DNA of 64,000 nucleotides from Gordionus sp. m RMFG-2023 (Eukaryota > Nematomorpha > Gordioida > Chordodea > Parachordodidae): the NCBI RefSeq assembly GCF_954871325.1, contig NC_088775.1:85847561-85911560 (forward strand), in the 5' to 3' direction. The notes beneath the pieces are model-generated. The model did no database searches. It had not been told where the DNA came from and was given only the letters and a program-made list of their open reading frames with translations. Every line of letters starts with the position of its first letter. Position 1 is the first letter of the stretch. Below are positions 31,226-44,416 of the stretch, piece by piece. The translations under genes were made by a program, and so were the position numbers.

Positions 31226-32963
31226 AATGGAACGGAAAAAAAAATTCATTATTTTTATTCTTTCAAACATTATTAACTTGCATATTTATTTACAAACAGC
31301 TTCTAACTTTGTCTGTTTTTCTTCTACTTATAGAATAGTATAAGCTTACATATACATGGCCATAATAATTAATATAAAATAATAATTTTTTTAAAAATTA
31401 TACATTTAGGCGGGATAAAAAAAAACAAATTCTATATTAAAATAAATGAAAAAATATAAAAAATGAATCAGACTTAGCAAAAAAGTAAAATATTATTCAA
31501 ATTTCAAATAAGAATTATAAATTAAAATTAGTGATCTGCGGGCCCAATGCTATATAATAATACCTAGACTGATGATGCATTCATTAAGAGTGTACATCAA
31601 TAAAAACAGCTGGGGAGGCCATTTTGATTATCCATATCATTATTAAAAAATTTTAACTAGAGGCCAGTTTATTTCTATGTCTGACGCTAACTTTATTAAA
31701 GAATTGCCTGATCAGCGAGATAATAAGGAAGCAAGTTATCAATTTAATAAAAGTTTTTAACATGAGAATAATTACTATACAGGGTTACCAAAAGGGCGGG
31801 GATTTGCATTTAACGACACTTTCAGTTTTAGGTATTATTATATGTCATTGATCGCGCCCTAATTTATCAACCCCTTGCCGGCCGGAAATTTAAAAAAAAA
31901 TTTGTCCTGCATAGCCCGATCCCGTACAAATTTTTTTATTTTACTTGTTCCTAAAAGCCCGACCCAAAATAAAAATTCTTTGTCCGCCCGGCCCGAATTT
32001 ATTTATTTTTTTTATGGTAAAAAAAAAATATTCTACAGATACAAAGAATATTAGCGCCTTGTTTTTTTTACAAGAATTAAATATATCAATTTATTTGACA
32101 AAATGTAATGTGATATTAGCGATTAAAAATTATTTATGCCCTAACCGAAATTATCTTTTAAAAATAGGGATCGGGCCTGGGGTATTGTAGAGTTTTTTTT
32201 AAAATATATTTACTTGTAGTTATAAAATAGACACGTGAGCCACCTAAAAGTTTTGGAACAAATTCAGCTAACCCACTAATGTTGCTCATCGAGCTAGCTT
32301 TATGAAATCTTATTTCTTTTAATTAAAAATGGCGATGGCACACTATTTCTACATAGTTTTAAAATGTTTTAATCACAAATATAAATTCATAAGCCGGCTT
32401 TGTGGCGATTTTTCGACTCAAAAACTGGCTGAGTCAAAAGCTAAGCTGGATTGGCTCAGTCGTTTAACAACACGAATCTTACATAATAATAATTTTTATT
32501 ACATCACATAAAAAAAATTATCGAAACAAAAAAATAAAATAATATATATTTCTTAGAATAAAAGATATCTTCATTATATATATTTAACAATTAATTCCAA
32601 GAAAATAGAAAATGATACTTCGATTAATGATCTCTGCATAGGGTCTATTAATGTAATTATACTAAATGTAAATAAAATAAAAAACTATAATTTATTAATA
32701 TTTAATCCGCAAGGTAGCGTTTATCGCTATTTTTATATTAAAAATTAAATAATATTGAAATCTAATAAATTTTGGGTCAATTTTGAAAAGGTAGAACATT
32801 TATAGTAATTATCAATTATATTTTCATACCAAAAAAAATCTTAAAATTTAACTAGAATTAATTAAAATATTGAATTTATTTTGCTGGTAATATGGTAATC
32901 AAAATAATAGAGAGAAAAAATGTTTAACAAATGAATATATACCGGAAAAAAAATAATACTTAC
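31226..32963. repeat. composite of G+C-rich islands and a block shared with 63.2 kb
   Basis: The block 31553-31740 is the reverse complement (about 80 percent by eye) of 63236-63425. The segment 31865-32190 is the inverted copy of the islands at 37935-38190 and 62935-63230: shared landmarks are CGGCCCGAATTTATT, GCGCCTTGTTT and GGGATCGGGCCTGG. A partial MITE end (AGCCGGCTTTG...CAGTCGTTTAACAACAC) is at 32385-32475. At 32697-32735 a TTTAATCCGCAAGGTAGCG stretch recurs near 53.98 and 55.44 kb. No host gene is seen. Confidence 0.6.
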
Positions 32964-34976
32964 TAGAGGTGGGCGCGGCCCGTGAAATTACGCGTGACCC
33001 ATCGTGTCACGGTGGGTCACGGCGTGAGTGTGAATAAATTTTAAATTCCAAGGCGTGGCGGGCCTTCCCAAAATTTTCCCTGGGCGTGATAGGGCGTGAA
33101 CATAAATTTCCCGTGAATCACGGAAATTTTATTATAATTGTTTTTTTATAAATATAAATTTGCAATTATATAATTATATTATATATTTTCTTATTTAATT
33201 TAGTTCTTTTTTAAAAAAAAATAATTTATGAAAACTAAAAATCTTCCGCATTTTATAAACAACATCCGGTAACATTTCGTTAGTTCTATTTTCTTTTATG
33301 TTTAAGTGTTTTTTATCGCGAGACTTTGTGCTACATTTTGCTTAAATTTTTTACAGAAAAGTCAGTTATATTTTATTTGTAAAGATCTTCAATCTTTAAA
33401 TGCATCAGAAAGTGAAGGATTTTACAAGCTAGGCCAAAAGATAAAAACAAAATATAAAAGTTGTGAACCGAAAAACTCTCATGGATACTATAGGTCCAAA
33501 TATACCATGAAATAAAATTTAAGCCTTAAAGCATGATCAATAATAATTACTTTTCCATAATAACTGATATTTGGACGGATGACTATAAAAATATAAGTTT
33601 TTTAACCATTACAGTACATATTATCATTAAGGATTTTAAATTAAAAACATTTGTTTTGGCCACAAGGACAATGGATGAAAAAAAAGTCAATATTAAAAGT
33701 GTAGTCAATTCAATTTTAGGAGAATATACAGAAGTAGAAAATTACTTAAATAAATGTATAGTTGTGAGTGATAACGGAGCAAATCTTATAAGTGCATTCA
33801 ATGGACAAAACGCTAGCATGTATATGCCATATACTAAATAATATTATGCATTATATTTTTAATTGTTTAACTGAAATAGCCTTAAACATAAATGGGGTAA
33901 AAAATAGTACAATATTTCAAACAATCTACAGCTAGCAAACTAAGTCCATACCCTTAAACAAGATTTAATAACGAGATGGAACTCTGTATTTATCATGATG
34001 TAGAGTTTTAAAATCATAGAGCAGACTCTCGTCCCACAATAAATGAAGTTTGTCTATGGAAACAAAAATTAGTAAAATTTTGTTAACCTTCTGAACGTGA
34101 TACAATAATAATCAAAACCTTAAAATACAGAACAAAATTTCTTTTAAAAGGTTATTATGCAGCCACTACATAAGGTAGGCTTAATTCTAGATCCGAATTT
34201 CAAAAGACTTAAGTTTTTAATAAAAGAAGAAAAGGATGATATATATAAAACCATCTTAAAAATGCTAAATGATATAAAATTATATGATATGCATAAGTCG
34301 ATGCCAACTATCATTTATAACTTTCCTAACTTATCCTAAACTCATAAAAAACATTATATTCTAAATGATCAATACCAACTATCATTTATAACTTTCCTAA
34401 TTTATCCTACACTCATAAAAGACCGTATATTCTAAATGAAAAATTTAAAGAATTTCTAGATGATTCTGATGAAGCATCAACATCACCGATGAAAGCTGTG
34501 AGGGTGAACTTAAAAGATTCATATAAGTTAAATAACAAGACAATATTTTGAAGTTTTGGAAGCAGGAATATTCATTTCCTTTTTTGAGAAAATTATCGAG
34601 TAAAATTTTGTCAGCTGCAAGTTCGGCTTCTAGTGAAAGGTTATTTTCTGTAGCAAATCTCTTATTAGAGGAAAGACGTACACAATTGAAATAAAAAAAG
34701 ATGAACATTCTTCTTTTTCTTAATAAATTCGATTTATAGATTGTATTTATTTTTTGTTAATGAATTCAAAAAATAAGATTATAGTAATAGTTTTAAAAAA
34801 TTTAAAAACACCGTGAATTTTTGGGTGATGGGCGTGAATCAGAATATTGCTTTTCGTGAGCGGGCGGGTCGGGTCAAAAATTTTTTAGTGGTAAGCGTGA
34901 ATGGGCGTGGATTTTTTTTATTGCTACCGTGAGCGGGTGAGCCGTGAATAAAAAATTAAGCCCACGCCCACCTCTA
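32964..34976 (+). mobile_element. hAT transposon with intact ends and degraded transposase
   Basis: The terminal inverted repeats TAGAGGTGGGCG and CGCCCACCTCTA are flanked on both sides by the 8 bp duplication ATACTTAC (32956-32963 and 34977-34984), the diagnostic hAT signature. Both ends carry many CGTGA/TCACG subterminal repeats. Transposase pieces on the + strand: FICKDLQSLNASESEGFYKL near 33375-33435, ITDIWTDD (first catalytic Asp region) near 33550, VVSDNGANLISAF near 33755-33800, VGLILDPNFKRLKFLIKEEK near 34170, and the C-terminal dimerisation motif ASSASSERLFS near 34610-34650. Frame changes between these blocks and a 71 bp internal duplication make it non-autonomous now. The perfect target duplication argues for fairly recent insertion. 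Confidence 0.93.
34304..34445 (+). repeat. 71 bp tandem duplication inside the hAT transposase
   Basis: The unit starting CCAACTATCATTTATAAC at 34304 recurs at 34375 with a handful of differences. It falls in the transposase coding region and changes its length by a non-multiple of three, contributing to its inactivation. Confidence 0.85.
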
Positions 34977-35109
34977 ATACTTACTAACAGATCTAAAAGC
35001 ACTAAAAATACAGAAAATTTTATACATAAGAATTGACATTTTATTTATACTTGTAAAAATCAATAACAATTTGTTATTATACCGAATATCTACTTTAAAA
35101 AATAATGAA

Positions 35110-35460
35110 ATAATGGAGAAATAAAACAACCAAAAGGATCGATGGAAACTGGGCAGATTTAGGGGCACGTTGAATAATGGCATTGCTCTTATCATGTCTA
35201 GGGATACACCTTCTGCATGAATGGCAGTGCAAGTCTATACCGCTCTCGAGTCCTTATAACATCATTGTAATCGGAACAAGAGGTTGGGTAATTGAGTTAA
35301 GGCGAATATCAATGGCATGTGTGTAAGCTCATTTTTACGAGCAATTGAAGATTAAGAGAAAGGATAGCTTAAAGGAATTAGTGCCCCGAGCTATTTAGCA
35401 GTGAAGGAAAGAGCGACGCAGCAGGCAACGCTCGGGGTTCTTTGCAAGTGGAAAATAAAA
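35110..35460 (-). mobile_element. LINE C-terminal tail fragment
   Basis: The minus strand reads HDKSNAIIQRAPKSAQFPSI near 35200-35130, the NDIIxRALxSAxxPSxLEP tail that follows the GxHxLSC...RH motif in the LINE lineage also seen at 31.1 kb. Further into the minus strand the match decays. Bases 35379-35437 contain an 8 bp inverted repeat, CCCCGAGC / GCTCGGGG, that could form a stem. The fragment sits between the two hAT elements. Confidence 0.6.
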
Positions 35461-35852
35461 AGATTTCCATTGAAAGTTTCTAGTTATTTTTTATAATTTG
35501 TAATCATTTCATACCTTGATTTTTAAGTTTACTATAAAAGGAAATGTAATTATGATTACTCTAGAAAATCACGATTACGTGAAATAATTAAATACCGTTT
35601 GAATAGGAATTTGTAGTTATAACTAAATACAAAATTTTTTCTAATAGTAACTAGGAATTCATTACGATTTTTGAGTAATTATGCCCAACTCTGTGAAGCG
35701 CAAATCTGTTTTTATCACTGAAAATTATTTTGAATCATATCCTTTCCTTTATTTGAGTCTTTTTTGCTTTTGTTGACATACCAAGCAAAAGCTTTTATTT
35801 ACATCAAAAATGGCAGAATTTTACGAAGTTTAAAATAAAAAATATTTATATG

Positions 35853-37519
35853 TAGACCTGTGCGCCGGTCGGCCTGGTTACACCGAAAACGCCGCCTTTT
35901 AAGAAAATCACGCCGGCTCAGAAATTTCTTTCTACCTTTTTATTCTAATAATTGGTCAACATCACTCTTGTAATTTTTTTAATGTCAATCAGGATTTTGA
36001 TGAATTTTTATTTTCTACTATTTTAAAATCTTAATTATATTGACGTCATTAGAATTCAATCAATCAAAAATCTAAAATTCCAAAAGTTACCATAATTTTA
36101 CATATTTTTAAAATGGATGCATCTACTTTAATAATTTAAATAATTTTAGTATCCTAACTCTGGATAATAAAAAATCCATAGTCTGGAAATTTTTTGCAAA
36201 TGAATTAGAGAAATTATTACTGCTCTAAGATATAAAACTGCAGAGGTTGAATTTGAATTCGAGGAATATCAAAGAAAATGCCTAAGTACAATAGATTTAA
36301 CATGAAACATGTTAGATCTTGACAGCATTGATCCATACCCTGTTACCTGGTTTCAAATTGGCAATTCCAATGATAATAATAACAATAATTCCACGCATAT
36401 GAAAACCTTAAAATTAAATATCCCAACACGTTGGCATTGTATATTAATTATGCTAGAAAGCATATCTGGATTAAATAAGAATTTAATTAATAATGTTTTG
36501 AAAAGAATTGGGAAGCACTTTCTCAAATTATGAATCTGATCTGGTAGAAGAACTATTAGCATTTCTTTCAAAATTTAAAAAAACTGTCGAATTTCTTTCT
36601 GTACTAAAAGGGCCTACTTTAAACTTGGCGTTACTTTTTAGAAGTGAAATTGAAACACATTTAATAGTAAATGATATTGATAGTTCTGAAATTATTTCAC
36701 TTAAGGAAAATATGCTAATAAAACTTGCGTTACGATCTCCGGTTTGTAATCTGCAAGTAATATTATATAAGTATATTCTTTTATTTTTTATTTAAAATTA
36801 TCTAGGTATTGGCTTCTCTTTTAGATCCAAGATTTTAAAAATTGACAATTGTGTCTAAGTATTTAATAGAGCAAAATTGCTCAGCTTCAGAATTTATAAT
36901 AAAACATCTTAAACTTATAGAGAATGATGATAATCAGGTAGTAAATATAGCTAATGAGGATGAATTACTAAATTCAAGTTATTTGACAAAATTGGCAAAT
37001 AAACATTCAACAAATATAAATTATGATTCCAAGTTATGTGACTTAGAACAAGAATGCCACAGTTTTCTTGGAAAACGACATTCACAAGATATGGACGTTC
37101 TAAATTTTTGGAGAGAAAAGAATGAACTTCCCAATCTTACCAGGCTCGCCAAAAAAATTCTTTGCATTCCGGTGACTAGCACACCCAGTGAAAGAGTTTT
37201 CTTTACGCTGGATTAAAGTTAAATTCAAGGAGATCAACAAAAATTTAAATAAAATAATTTTTATACATAATTAAATTACGAAATCGATTCTGGATATAAG
37301 TTTTCTATTAAATGAATATTAAAAAATATGCCGAGATAACTGTAGAATAGTGTATATTTATTTGTTAATTAATAAGCAATTGAAAAAAATTTATCTTATA
37401 AAAATTTATATATGCGCCGATTTTATTGATGGCGGCTAAAAATCGGCACGCCGCCGGCCGTCGATTAGATTTTTTAAAAATTGCGCCGGCCGCCGATATT
37501 TCGTCGGCGCACAGGTCTA
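35853..37519 (+). mobile_element. second hAT transposon (ZBED-like transposase remnant)
   Basis: Ends TAGACCTGTGCGCCG and CGGCGCACAGGTCTA are inverted repeats. The flanking 8-mers TTTATATG (35845-35852) and GTTATATG (37520-37527) match at seven of eight. Transposase pieces on the + strand: IPTRWHCILIMLES near 36421-36465, LVEELLAFLSKF and LALLFRSEIETHL near 36540-36665, and the dimerisation block MDVLNFWREKNELPNLTRLA then STPSERVFF near 37090-37205. It lacks a BED finger and the first catalytic region, and has frame changes. Subterminal GCCGGCC/GCCGCC words repeat at both ends. Its family differs from the hAT copy 0.9 kb to the left. Confidence 0.9.
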
Positions 37520-37934
37520 GTTATATGTAAAACTTATAAAATGATTTTCTTATTGTAAGTATACCAATAGAATGATTCCCTTTAAAAATATGAATTTCAT
37601 TCAAAAAATAATTCCACTAACACAAGAATGTCTATATTAGATTGAATATTGGATTATGAATAGTTTCACGACTAATCATCAATAGCTTCATAAATTTTTC
37701 TTCGTAGGATTTCATGTTTATGAAGTTTGAGTTTAAATTTTTTTTAACTATGTTGGATAAGGGCGCAATATTTAATAAAAATATAAATCTAAAATAAAAT
37801 CTATTTTAAACACAAAACAATTAGAAGGCATTAATATTAAACTTAAAAACAGAAAATAAAAACCTTTATCTTGTATGTTGAAATGTATTAACTAAGTTAT
37901 TAAAATAAAATTTAGGGCGATTCTCATTTGATTT

Positions 37935-38190
37935 AGGGTTGTGCATATATTAAAAATCTCAACTCACGGCCCAAGCGGTCTATTTTCTAAACAATTTCGG
38001 GCTGGGTTTAAATTTTTAAATATGATATATTTACATTTTGTTAAAATTCTTGCAAAAAACAAGGTGCTAATATTTTTTATTTGTAGAATATTTATCTATA
38101 TTTAAATAAATTCGGGCCGGGTTGGGCGGACAAATAATTTTTATTTCGGGTCGGGCTTTTCGGTACAAATAAAAATTTCGGACCTGGATA
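37935..38190 (+). repeat. GGGCCGGGC-type non-autonomous element copy
   Basis: Ordered landmarks ACGGCCCAAGCGG, TTTCGGGCTGGGTTTAAAT, AAACAAGGTGCTAATATTTT, TTCGGGCCGGGTTGGGCGG and TCGGGTCGGGCTTTTCGG recur at 62935-63230 in the same order, and inverted at 31865-32190. No reading frame. Confidence 0.65.
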
Positions 38191-41100
38191 TCACTAATAT
38201 ATGATAAAGGATACAATTATAGGGTGCAAATTATACGGTTTTTTAAGATTAGTTTATTTTTAAGGTTTTTAAAGTTAACCCTTTCCCAAATTAAAAATAA
38301 AATAATAAATAAAAAGCGTATTGGTTGAATAAATTTATTTCAAATATAATAAAATTAGCAAAATTTTTTAAAAAATTGATATTTTAAAATAAAACGGTTT
38401 AAAACTAGTTTAAAAAAAGACCTGTTTTTGCGTACCTCGACCTATTTTTTTTGAGGAATAACGTGACCATTTCGCCAATTTTATGGCTACCTCACTGGTT
38501 ATATTTAAAAAAATAATGGGTTAGTTTTTACATCAACTAAACATTCTGTTGTAATATGATTCGCAATTTTATAATTGTTTATTTTATATTATTAATAGAT
38601 TTTGTTTTTGTTAATTAATTGATTTAATTTTTATTTAACAAGAGACGGTTAATTTAATGTACATATAAATTTACTTTCATATTAACAAGAAAAACAAAAT
38701 TATTTATATAAAGATCAATAATTATAGATAACATTTAGATGTTGACTGTTTTTTTTTACCGTTGTTTGATTTTAATTAAGATATTTCTGATTCTGAGATA
38801 AATCGATTATTTTATTAACACTAGAGTTAAAACCCTATACCTGAGTTAAAACCCTATATATTTATGTCTAATAGAACCGAAGACATTTGTTAATTTTTTA
38901 CTATGTATATCCTGTTGATTTAAAAAAATAGAAAATAGCTGATTTCAAGGAATGTTCAACTGAAAATGAATTTTTTTTAAAATTAGAATATATATAGATT
39001 AAGCAAGTATCTGAAGTAATGAGTAGGATTAAAGGTTGGAGAGAATATGATTTAGGGTTAATTAAAGAATTGAGAGATATGGGTCAGCTTTAAGATATTT
39101 AACCATTTTTTATTAATACCCCTATCAAATCTGACAGGTCAAGTGATAATAAATAGACGAATAGAAATTTAAATAAATCACCTGTTGTAAAAAGCAATGA
39201 GGTGAGGGTATATTATTTTCGGGGAATCCTTAACAAAAGTTAATTCATCATTTTATAACTAATAATAATTACAAAAAAAAATCCTAAGTATGAAGAAAAA
39301 TTAATATAATTTTATGCTCTCGGAATGTTTTTATTTCGTTATAATAATTTATTAAAAATTATAGAGCGATTTTTCTTTTGCGCAAAATAAATATTTACAG
39401 AAATAAATAACGGAAATAAAGGGAAAAGCTAGCTATAAACTCGAATATAAAAAACCCAATAATGATTTTGTTTCTTGAGGAAATCTTCAGTATTCGTATT
39501 TCTTCTTGTTTAGTGTATACCTTTCCATGTACTTTAAAAAAAAATAAAAAATAAAGGAAGTTAAAAGTAATAAGCTTTAAAATGATATTTATATAGAAAA
39601 TTTTTTTATATATATATCCACGAATCGAATACTCTACTAATAATAAAATTCATCATAATAGTACACCATCTAGAAGTACCGTTATAACTACATAAACAAC
39701 CTAAACCAATTATCCTCCACATAATTGACGAAGATTATACAATTTACTACAGACAACTAAAAGTACACCAACTCAAAGTACCGTTATAATAACTACGTAT
39801 ATTACTCCAAACACTTATCCTCAAACCATAACTGACGATTACAATTAATTAAATATTTGTATTATTAATTATATTATTCATCTTTGATTTTACATTATTA
39901 ATAGAAAAGGTCAATGGTCGGTCTTAGACAGTGACCGAACCAATCTTTTTTGAGGATGACAGCCCGAACCAGTCTTTTATTAATATTTAAATTTGTTTAT
40001 TATTTAATTAATATAATTTTTTTTGTATATTTTCCTAAGGAGTTATTTTAGTTTTTGTGAATTTATAATTCATTCTTATATTTCGCAATATGAAAACCGT
40101 GGATTGTCAAGGAAGCATTTTACTTATAGACCTTAGTAAACAAGAATTAAATTAGGTTAAAAACGAAAATATGTTTAAAATAACAAACAAATAAACGTTA
40201 AATCCGGCCCGAGTGCGTTGATCCAGTCCAGACCAAAGACAGGATCGTGACCTTCACTAATTGTTATCATAAAATACTTTTATATTTATAAAATCCTATT
40301 AAATTATGCTTATAAAAAAATGATTATCAAATATTTGAAATTGTATTTATTGAAATATAAATTCTAATTTAAAGAGTTTTTTAAAAAAGTCAAATAAAAT
40401 TATTAACAACTAACAGTTATACACTTTTATTTTTATAATGTATAATTATGCATTTTTATAAGCTGTATTTATTATAATTATTCTTAAATCGATCAATTTA
40501 CGATACGTATTTAAAATATTCGATTCGACTGATACAAAACGAATATTCGATTGAGGCTAGTCGGATAGAGAAGATAAGGTGTGGTATTCATTACAAAATA
40601 GTATCTCCTAGGTAGAGGGTTACATCGAATTGCTTTCTTCGAGCGAAACCCGATATTCGCCTAAAATGGTTGTCATTATCATAAAAATTTGTATAAATCC
40701 TTAAATAAACAAAAAAGAAGTTTTGATATAGTAATCATGCAAATCCCAACTCTCGGATAAAAGTCAGCCATTCGGGTTCGGACTACTCCACTAGTCGGTT
40801 ATATTCAAATTCTCCAAAATGTGATTCTGATGGAACACTGTTTGTTGAGGGTGTTGGCAAAAATCATAATTTAAAAAAAAAAAAATTGAATCATTAGAAT
40901 TAAATCACGATTTTTTTGATTTAAATCAAATTTCATAAAAAAAAATAATTGAATTTTATAATCTGTGCCTTGAAAGAAAATAGCCTCCGAAAAAGTAAGC
41001 AAAACACATATTTATATCGTTACATTAAATATCTGTTTTCCTGTAAAAATTTACGTACAGTTAAACTTTTCTAATTTGGGCGCTCGATAATTCGGGCAAC

Positions 41101-41834
41101 GACCTAATTAAAACTTTGTGACCCAATCAAATTCGTAATAACAGCTATTGTTTTGATAAATTGGGTAACTGTCTAAGTTGAGCAAAAATCTTAAAGTTGC
41201 CCAAATTAGACAGGGCTTTGTGTTTAAATGAAGGATTGTTGAAAAGTGGTACGATTTTAATGTTAACAGTGTTTCACTATTTTAATTTAATAAATTTTTA
41301 TTAATATATAATATTAATGTATTATTTAGATTAAATATTTTATTGAACTCTTGGTTTTATTATACTTTCGCAAATATATCTGATGTTTATAATTTGAATA
41401 TCTATTAAAAATAGAAAATTATTATGTATAAATAGTTTTATTTCCCTTTAAAAAATACTATAAATTCGAGTTCAAAATACAATATACATCATATTCCCCG
41501 CAAAAAAATAATCAAACTTCACAATAAGAATTGTTAAAAGATACTTTTCAAATCTATCTAGCTACCAGTGGCGCTAGTAGCCTTTACAATCTCAGGGGGT
41601 TCAACTAAAAAAAACGATTTTTTTAAAGTTATAATCTAAAAAAATTAAATTTTCGAGGGTCTCGAGTCCGTGTAGGTTCCCCTAAGGGACGTTACTACTA
41701 GAAATGTGCGGATTTTAGTATTTTTAGATTTAAAAAATGTCAAAAGAATTTTTAATTGCATTACTATCACTTATTTCCAAAAAAATAATCTACTAAAGCA
41801 GAAGCTGTTCTTTAAGTATACGATACTTTGTTGG
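38191..41834. other. A/T-rich spacer with minor repeats
   Basis: No supportable gene. Contents: a GACCTG...CCTCGACC patch (38415-38475), a diverged tandem duplication (39650-39845, listed separately) and a repeat with GGTCGGTC/GACCGAACC ends at about 39905-40255. Confidence 0.5.
39650..39845. repeat. diverged tandem duplication of about 105 bp
   Basis: AGTACACCATCTAGAAGTACCG...AATTATCCTCCACATAATTGACG is followed by AGTACACCAACTCAAAGTACCG...CTTATCCTCAAACCATAACTGACG. It is older than the other duplications here, judging by divergence. Confidence 0.65.
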
Positions 41835-42050
41835 GTCATTAGATTAGTCTTAAACACAGCTAACTCAATATTTCATCCAAAAGAAAATAACGTAAGCCTG
41901 AAGATTTTGCTCATAGATGGCACAAAAGGTTTGGACATCTATTAGCGATATCTCAAGGCTTTGGCAATGTTTTTCCGGCTAAAATCTTGAGTTAGCCGTT
42001 TTTAAAAATCGGTTCAAATCGAGTCATTTAACAACGCTAGTCAACTTTAC
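41835..42050. repeat. palindromic MITE, copy D
   Basis: The right end is the clearest in the window: GAGTTAGCCGTTTTTAAAAA, then TCGGTTCAAATCGAGTCATT and TAACAACGCTAG. The inner inverted pair AAGATTTTGCTCATAGATGG / ACATCTATTAGCG is present. The left end is eroded. Confidence 0.65.
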
Positions 42051-42109
42051 CAATAGGTTACCTAACTGCTCTTTAGATCCGGATACGTAAATATAAAGCC
42101 AATTTAGCA

Positions 42110-42285
42110 TAAAATTAGGGCGAATAATGGGTCATTATTATCATTGTATGGGTTTGAGAAGCGAACAAGTGCCATTACCACAATATCGCGAATGCATTAA
42201 GGAGAATGTATTACCGCAAATGCGCTAAGGGAGAATCTGTAATAGCGAAAACATTATAGCGAATGCATTCCCGAGAAAAATAAAC
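42110..42285. repeat. degenerate GCGAATGCATTA array
   Basis: Words GCGAATGCATT, GCAAATGCGCT, GCGAAAACATT and GCGAATGCATT recur about every 30-36 bp between 42189 and 42270, interleaved with GGAGAATGTATTA and GGAGAATCTGTAATA. The leading AGGGCGAATAATGGG suggests it grew from the GTTAGCGCGAA-type MITE. Confidence 0.55.
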
Positions 42286-44416
42286 GCTCTTTATAATCGA
42301 TTTTTTTTTATTTATTCCTAAAATTATATCAAATGTGAACTCTCTTATCTTCTCCATTAATATTTTTCACTTAATTAAATATATTGGTAATAAATATATT
42401 TGGCGAGTTTCACCGTTTCAAATGAGCCCCCCTTTTTCAAAATAATATTGGTATTTCCTTGAGGAGTATTTTGGGAGCTACGAAAATTAATATATAATTT
42501 ACGACTTTAGACTAAAAATATTGTTAAAAATGAAAATGCTTCTTATTGGACTTTGAAGGTCCATAACTACCGATTTATTCGAACTAGAGCTTTAAAATTT
42601 TTAATTTGCATAAAATATGCACACTATATAAAACCAAATATGCCGTTTCATTCTTTTTTTTTATAAGGGCCGTACGAAAATCGTATTCGAGTTAATATGC
42701 CATGGAATTACCCTTTAGCCACAAGATTCGGCATACAGATAGGCAGAAAAAATGTGGCTCTATTTTAACCAAATCTTTAGGATCGGGTAATTTTTTTTTT
42801 GTGAATTAGCCGTTTTGTAAAAAAAGGTATAAATTGAGGTTTTCAATATGACTAAATAAGCATTTATGAAGGAGTTGAGATTTGCATGAAGACAATATTT
42901 AAACTTTTTTTCTTCTTAAACTAAAGATTTATATACATTTCTAAACGACATAAAAAGGCATTTTATTATTTCTTGACTTTGCTCATGCAACATAGGTAAG
43001 ATAAAATATCATTTAGGTAAAAATTATAAATCAATGTGAAAATCCCTTTCGGATTGGTTTTAGTTCTGATCGACAATTGGCCAAAAAATGAATACAACCC
43101 TGACTCTGAGGATTTAAGGGTTTTTTTATTCTTGCATTTCAGTCTTAAATTCTCTGCGATTATATAGGAACCATTAACCTAAGCCTGTTTCCTAACATTT
43201 ATATAAATATTCTTATTTTATTTGATATTTTATATATATTTATCTTTGAACTCTTACTAGTGTAAAGCAAATACAACTGGATAGCTTTATAAATTTAGTC
43301 CAAGAAATCAGCAAAAAATTTATAACAAGACAGAGGCGACACAAAAAAATTTAATAGTCTAGGTTGGGCCATGCAATATGTACATAAAAAAATAACGAAT
43401 CGGGGCAGGACAATTCATGTATATATATACGGGCCTCTAAAATTTTGATATATTTTTGATTTATTTCAAGTTCAGAGTTGGGCTGGTCCTCTAGAAAAAG
43501 AATCTAGATAGAGATTCTATAGTATCTTTTGCTAAATTAGAGCATCTTAAATACAAGATACTTTTATATTATCGTTACCAATTAAATTAGAATAGTTCAT
43601 AACTTTTTATTATTTATTTGTGAAGAACATAACATACACATATATTAAGAATGAAAATTTACAATAATTAATAAAATATTTAGTGATGAGTTAATTATAA
43701 TAATCAGGCATTTTAGAATTAGTATTAGCCCATTCTCATAGCTAGGGATGGGAGAATAGTATTTTTAATGGGAGTTTATTAATTTACAAAGGAGTATTTA
43801 AAATATATACATTATTTTATAGGTTAATTAAATTCAATCTGTATCTTTTGTCAAGAAAATTAAAAAGATAGAAGATTCTTTTCTGAATAAAGGATCTTAG
43901 ATAAAGATACTAATATCTTATTAAAAAAGCCAAAAAGATAGTGTGTACATGATACAAAAGGATCTATGTCTTAGATACAAGTATTCATGGTACTATCCAA
44001 CTCTGTTTAAATAGATGAAAACTATTTAAAAATATGTTTCTATTAACCCATTAAGATTTTTTGTGCAAGTTACTCAGCTTGACCCATTATTTAAATGGTC
44101 TATCCAGGCCCAATAATTTGTTTTTACTAATTTACTGGCAACCTATTAAAATTTTGCAAAAAGTTTGGTATGGACTATTTAATTTGTTTTTGAAAAAAAA
44201 TTTGGCCTTTAATTTTTATTAATTTACCATTTGTGAAGCTCTATCCCTCTTTAGTTATTCTCACTTCATGATCTACAATAATTTAGCAGCATTAATTTAA
44301 ATTACCTAAATCAATAGAACCAGATCTATTCTCTGGAAAGTTGATAATAATTCTAAGTAAATAAAAATACCTTTTGATTTATTTAATCTGGGACTTAAAT
44401 AAAACTCATTCTTTTA
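42286..44416. other. A/T-rich spacer downstream of LRRC57
   Basis: No supportable gene. A GGTTGGGCCATG/GGGGCAGGAC/GGGCTGGTCC island is at 43365-43495. Paired GATACTTGTATCTTAG-like words (43545-43565, 43855-43995) suggest another small fold-back repeat. A possible extra exon with acceptor TTACTTAG on the minus strand at about 44350-44305 was not convincing. Confidence 0.45.

Noticed and set aside
35379-35437. CCCCGAGC / GCTCGGGG stem as a structured RNA or terminator
   Set aside because: An 8 bp stem with a 43-base loop in what reads as a LINE tail; no further covariation or known RNA fold could be seen.
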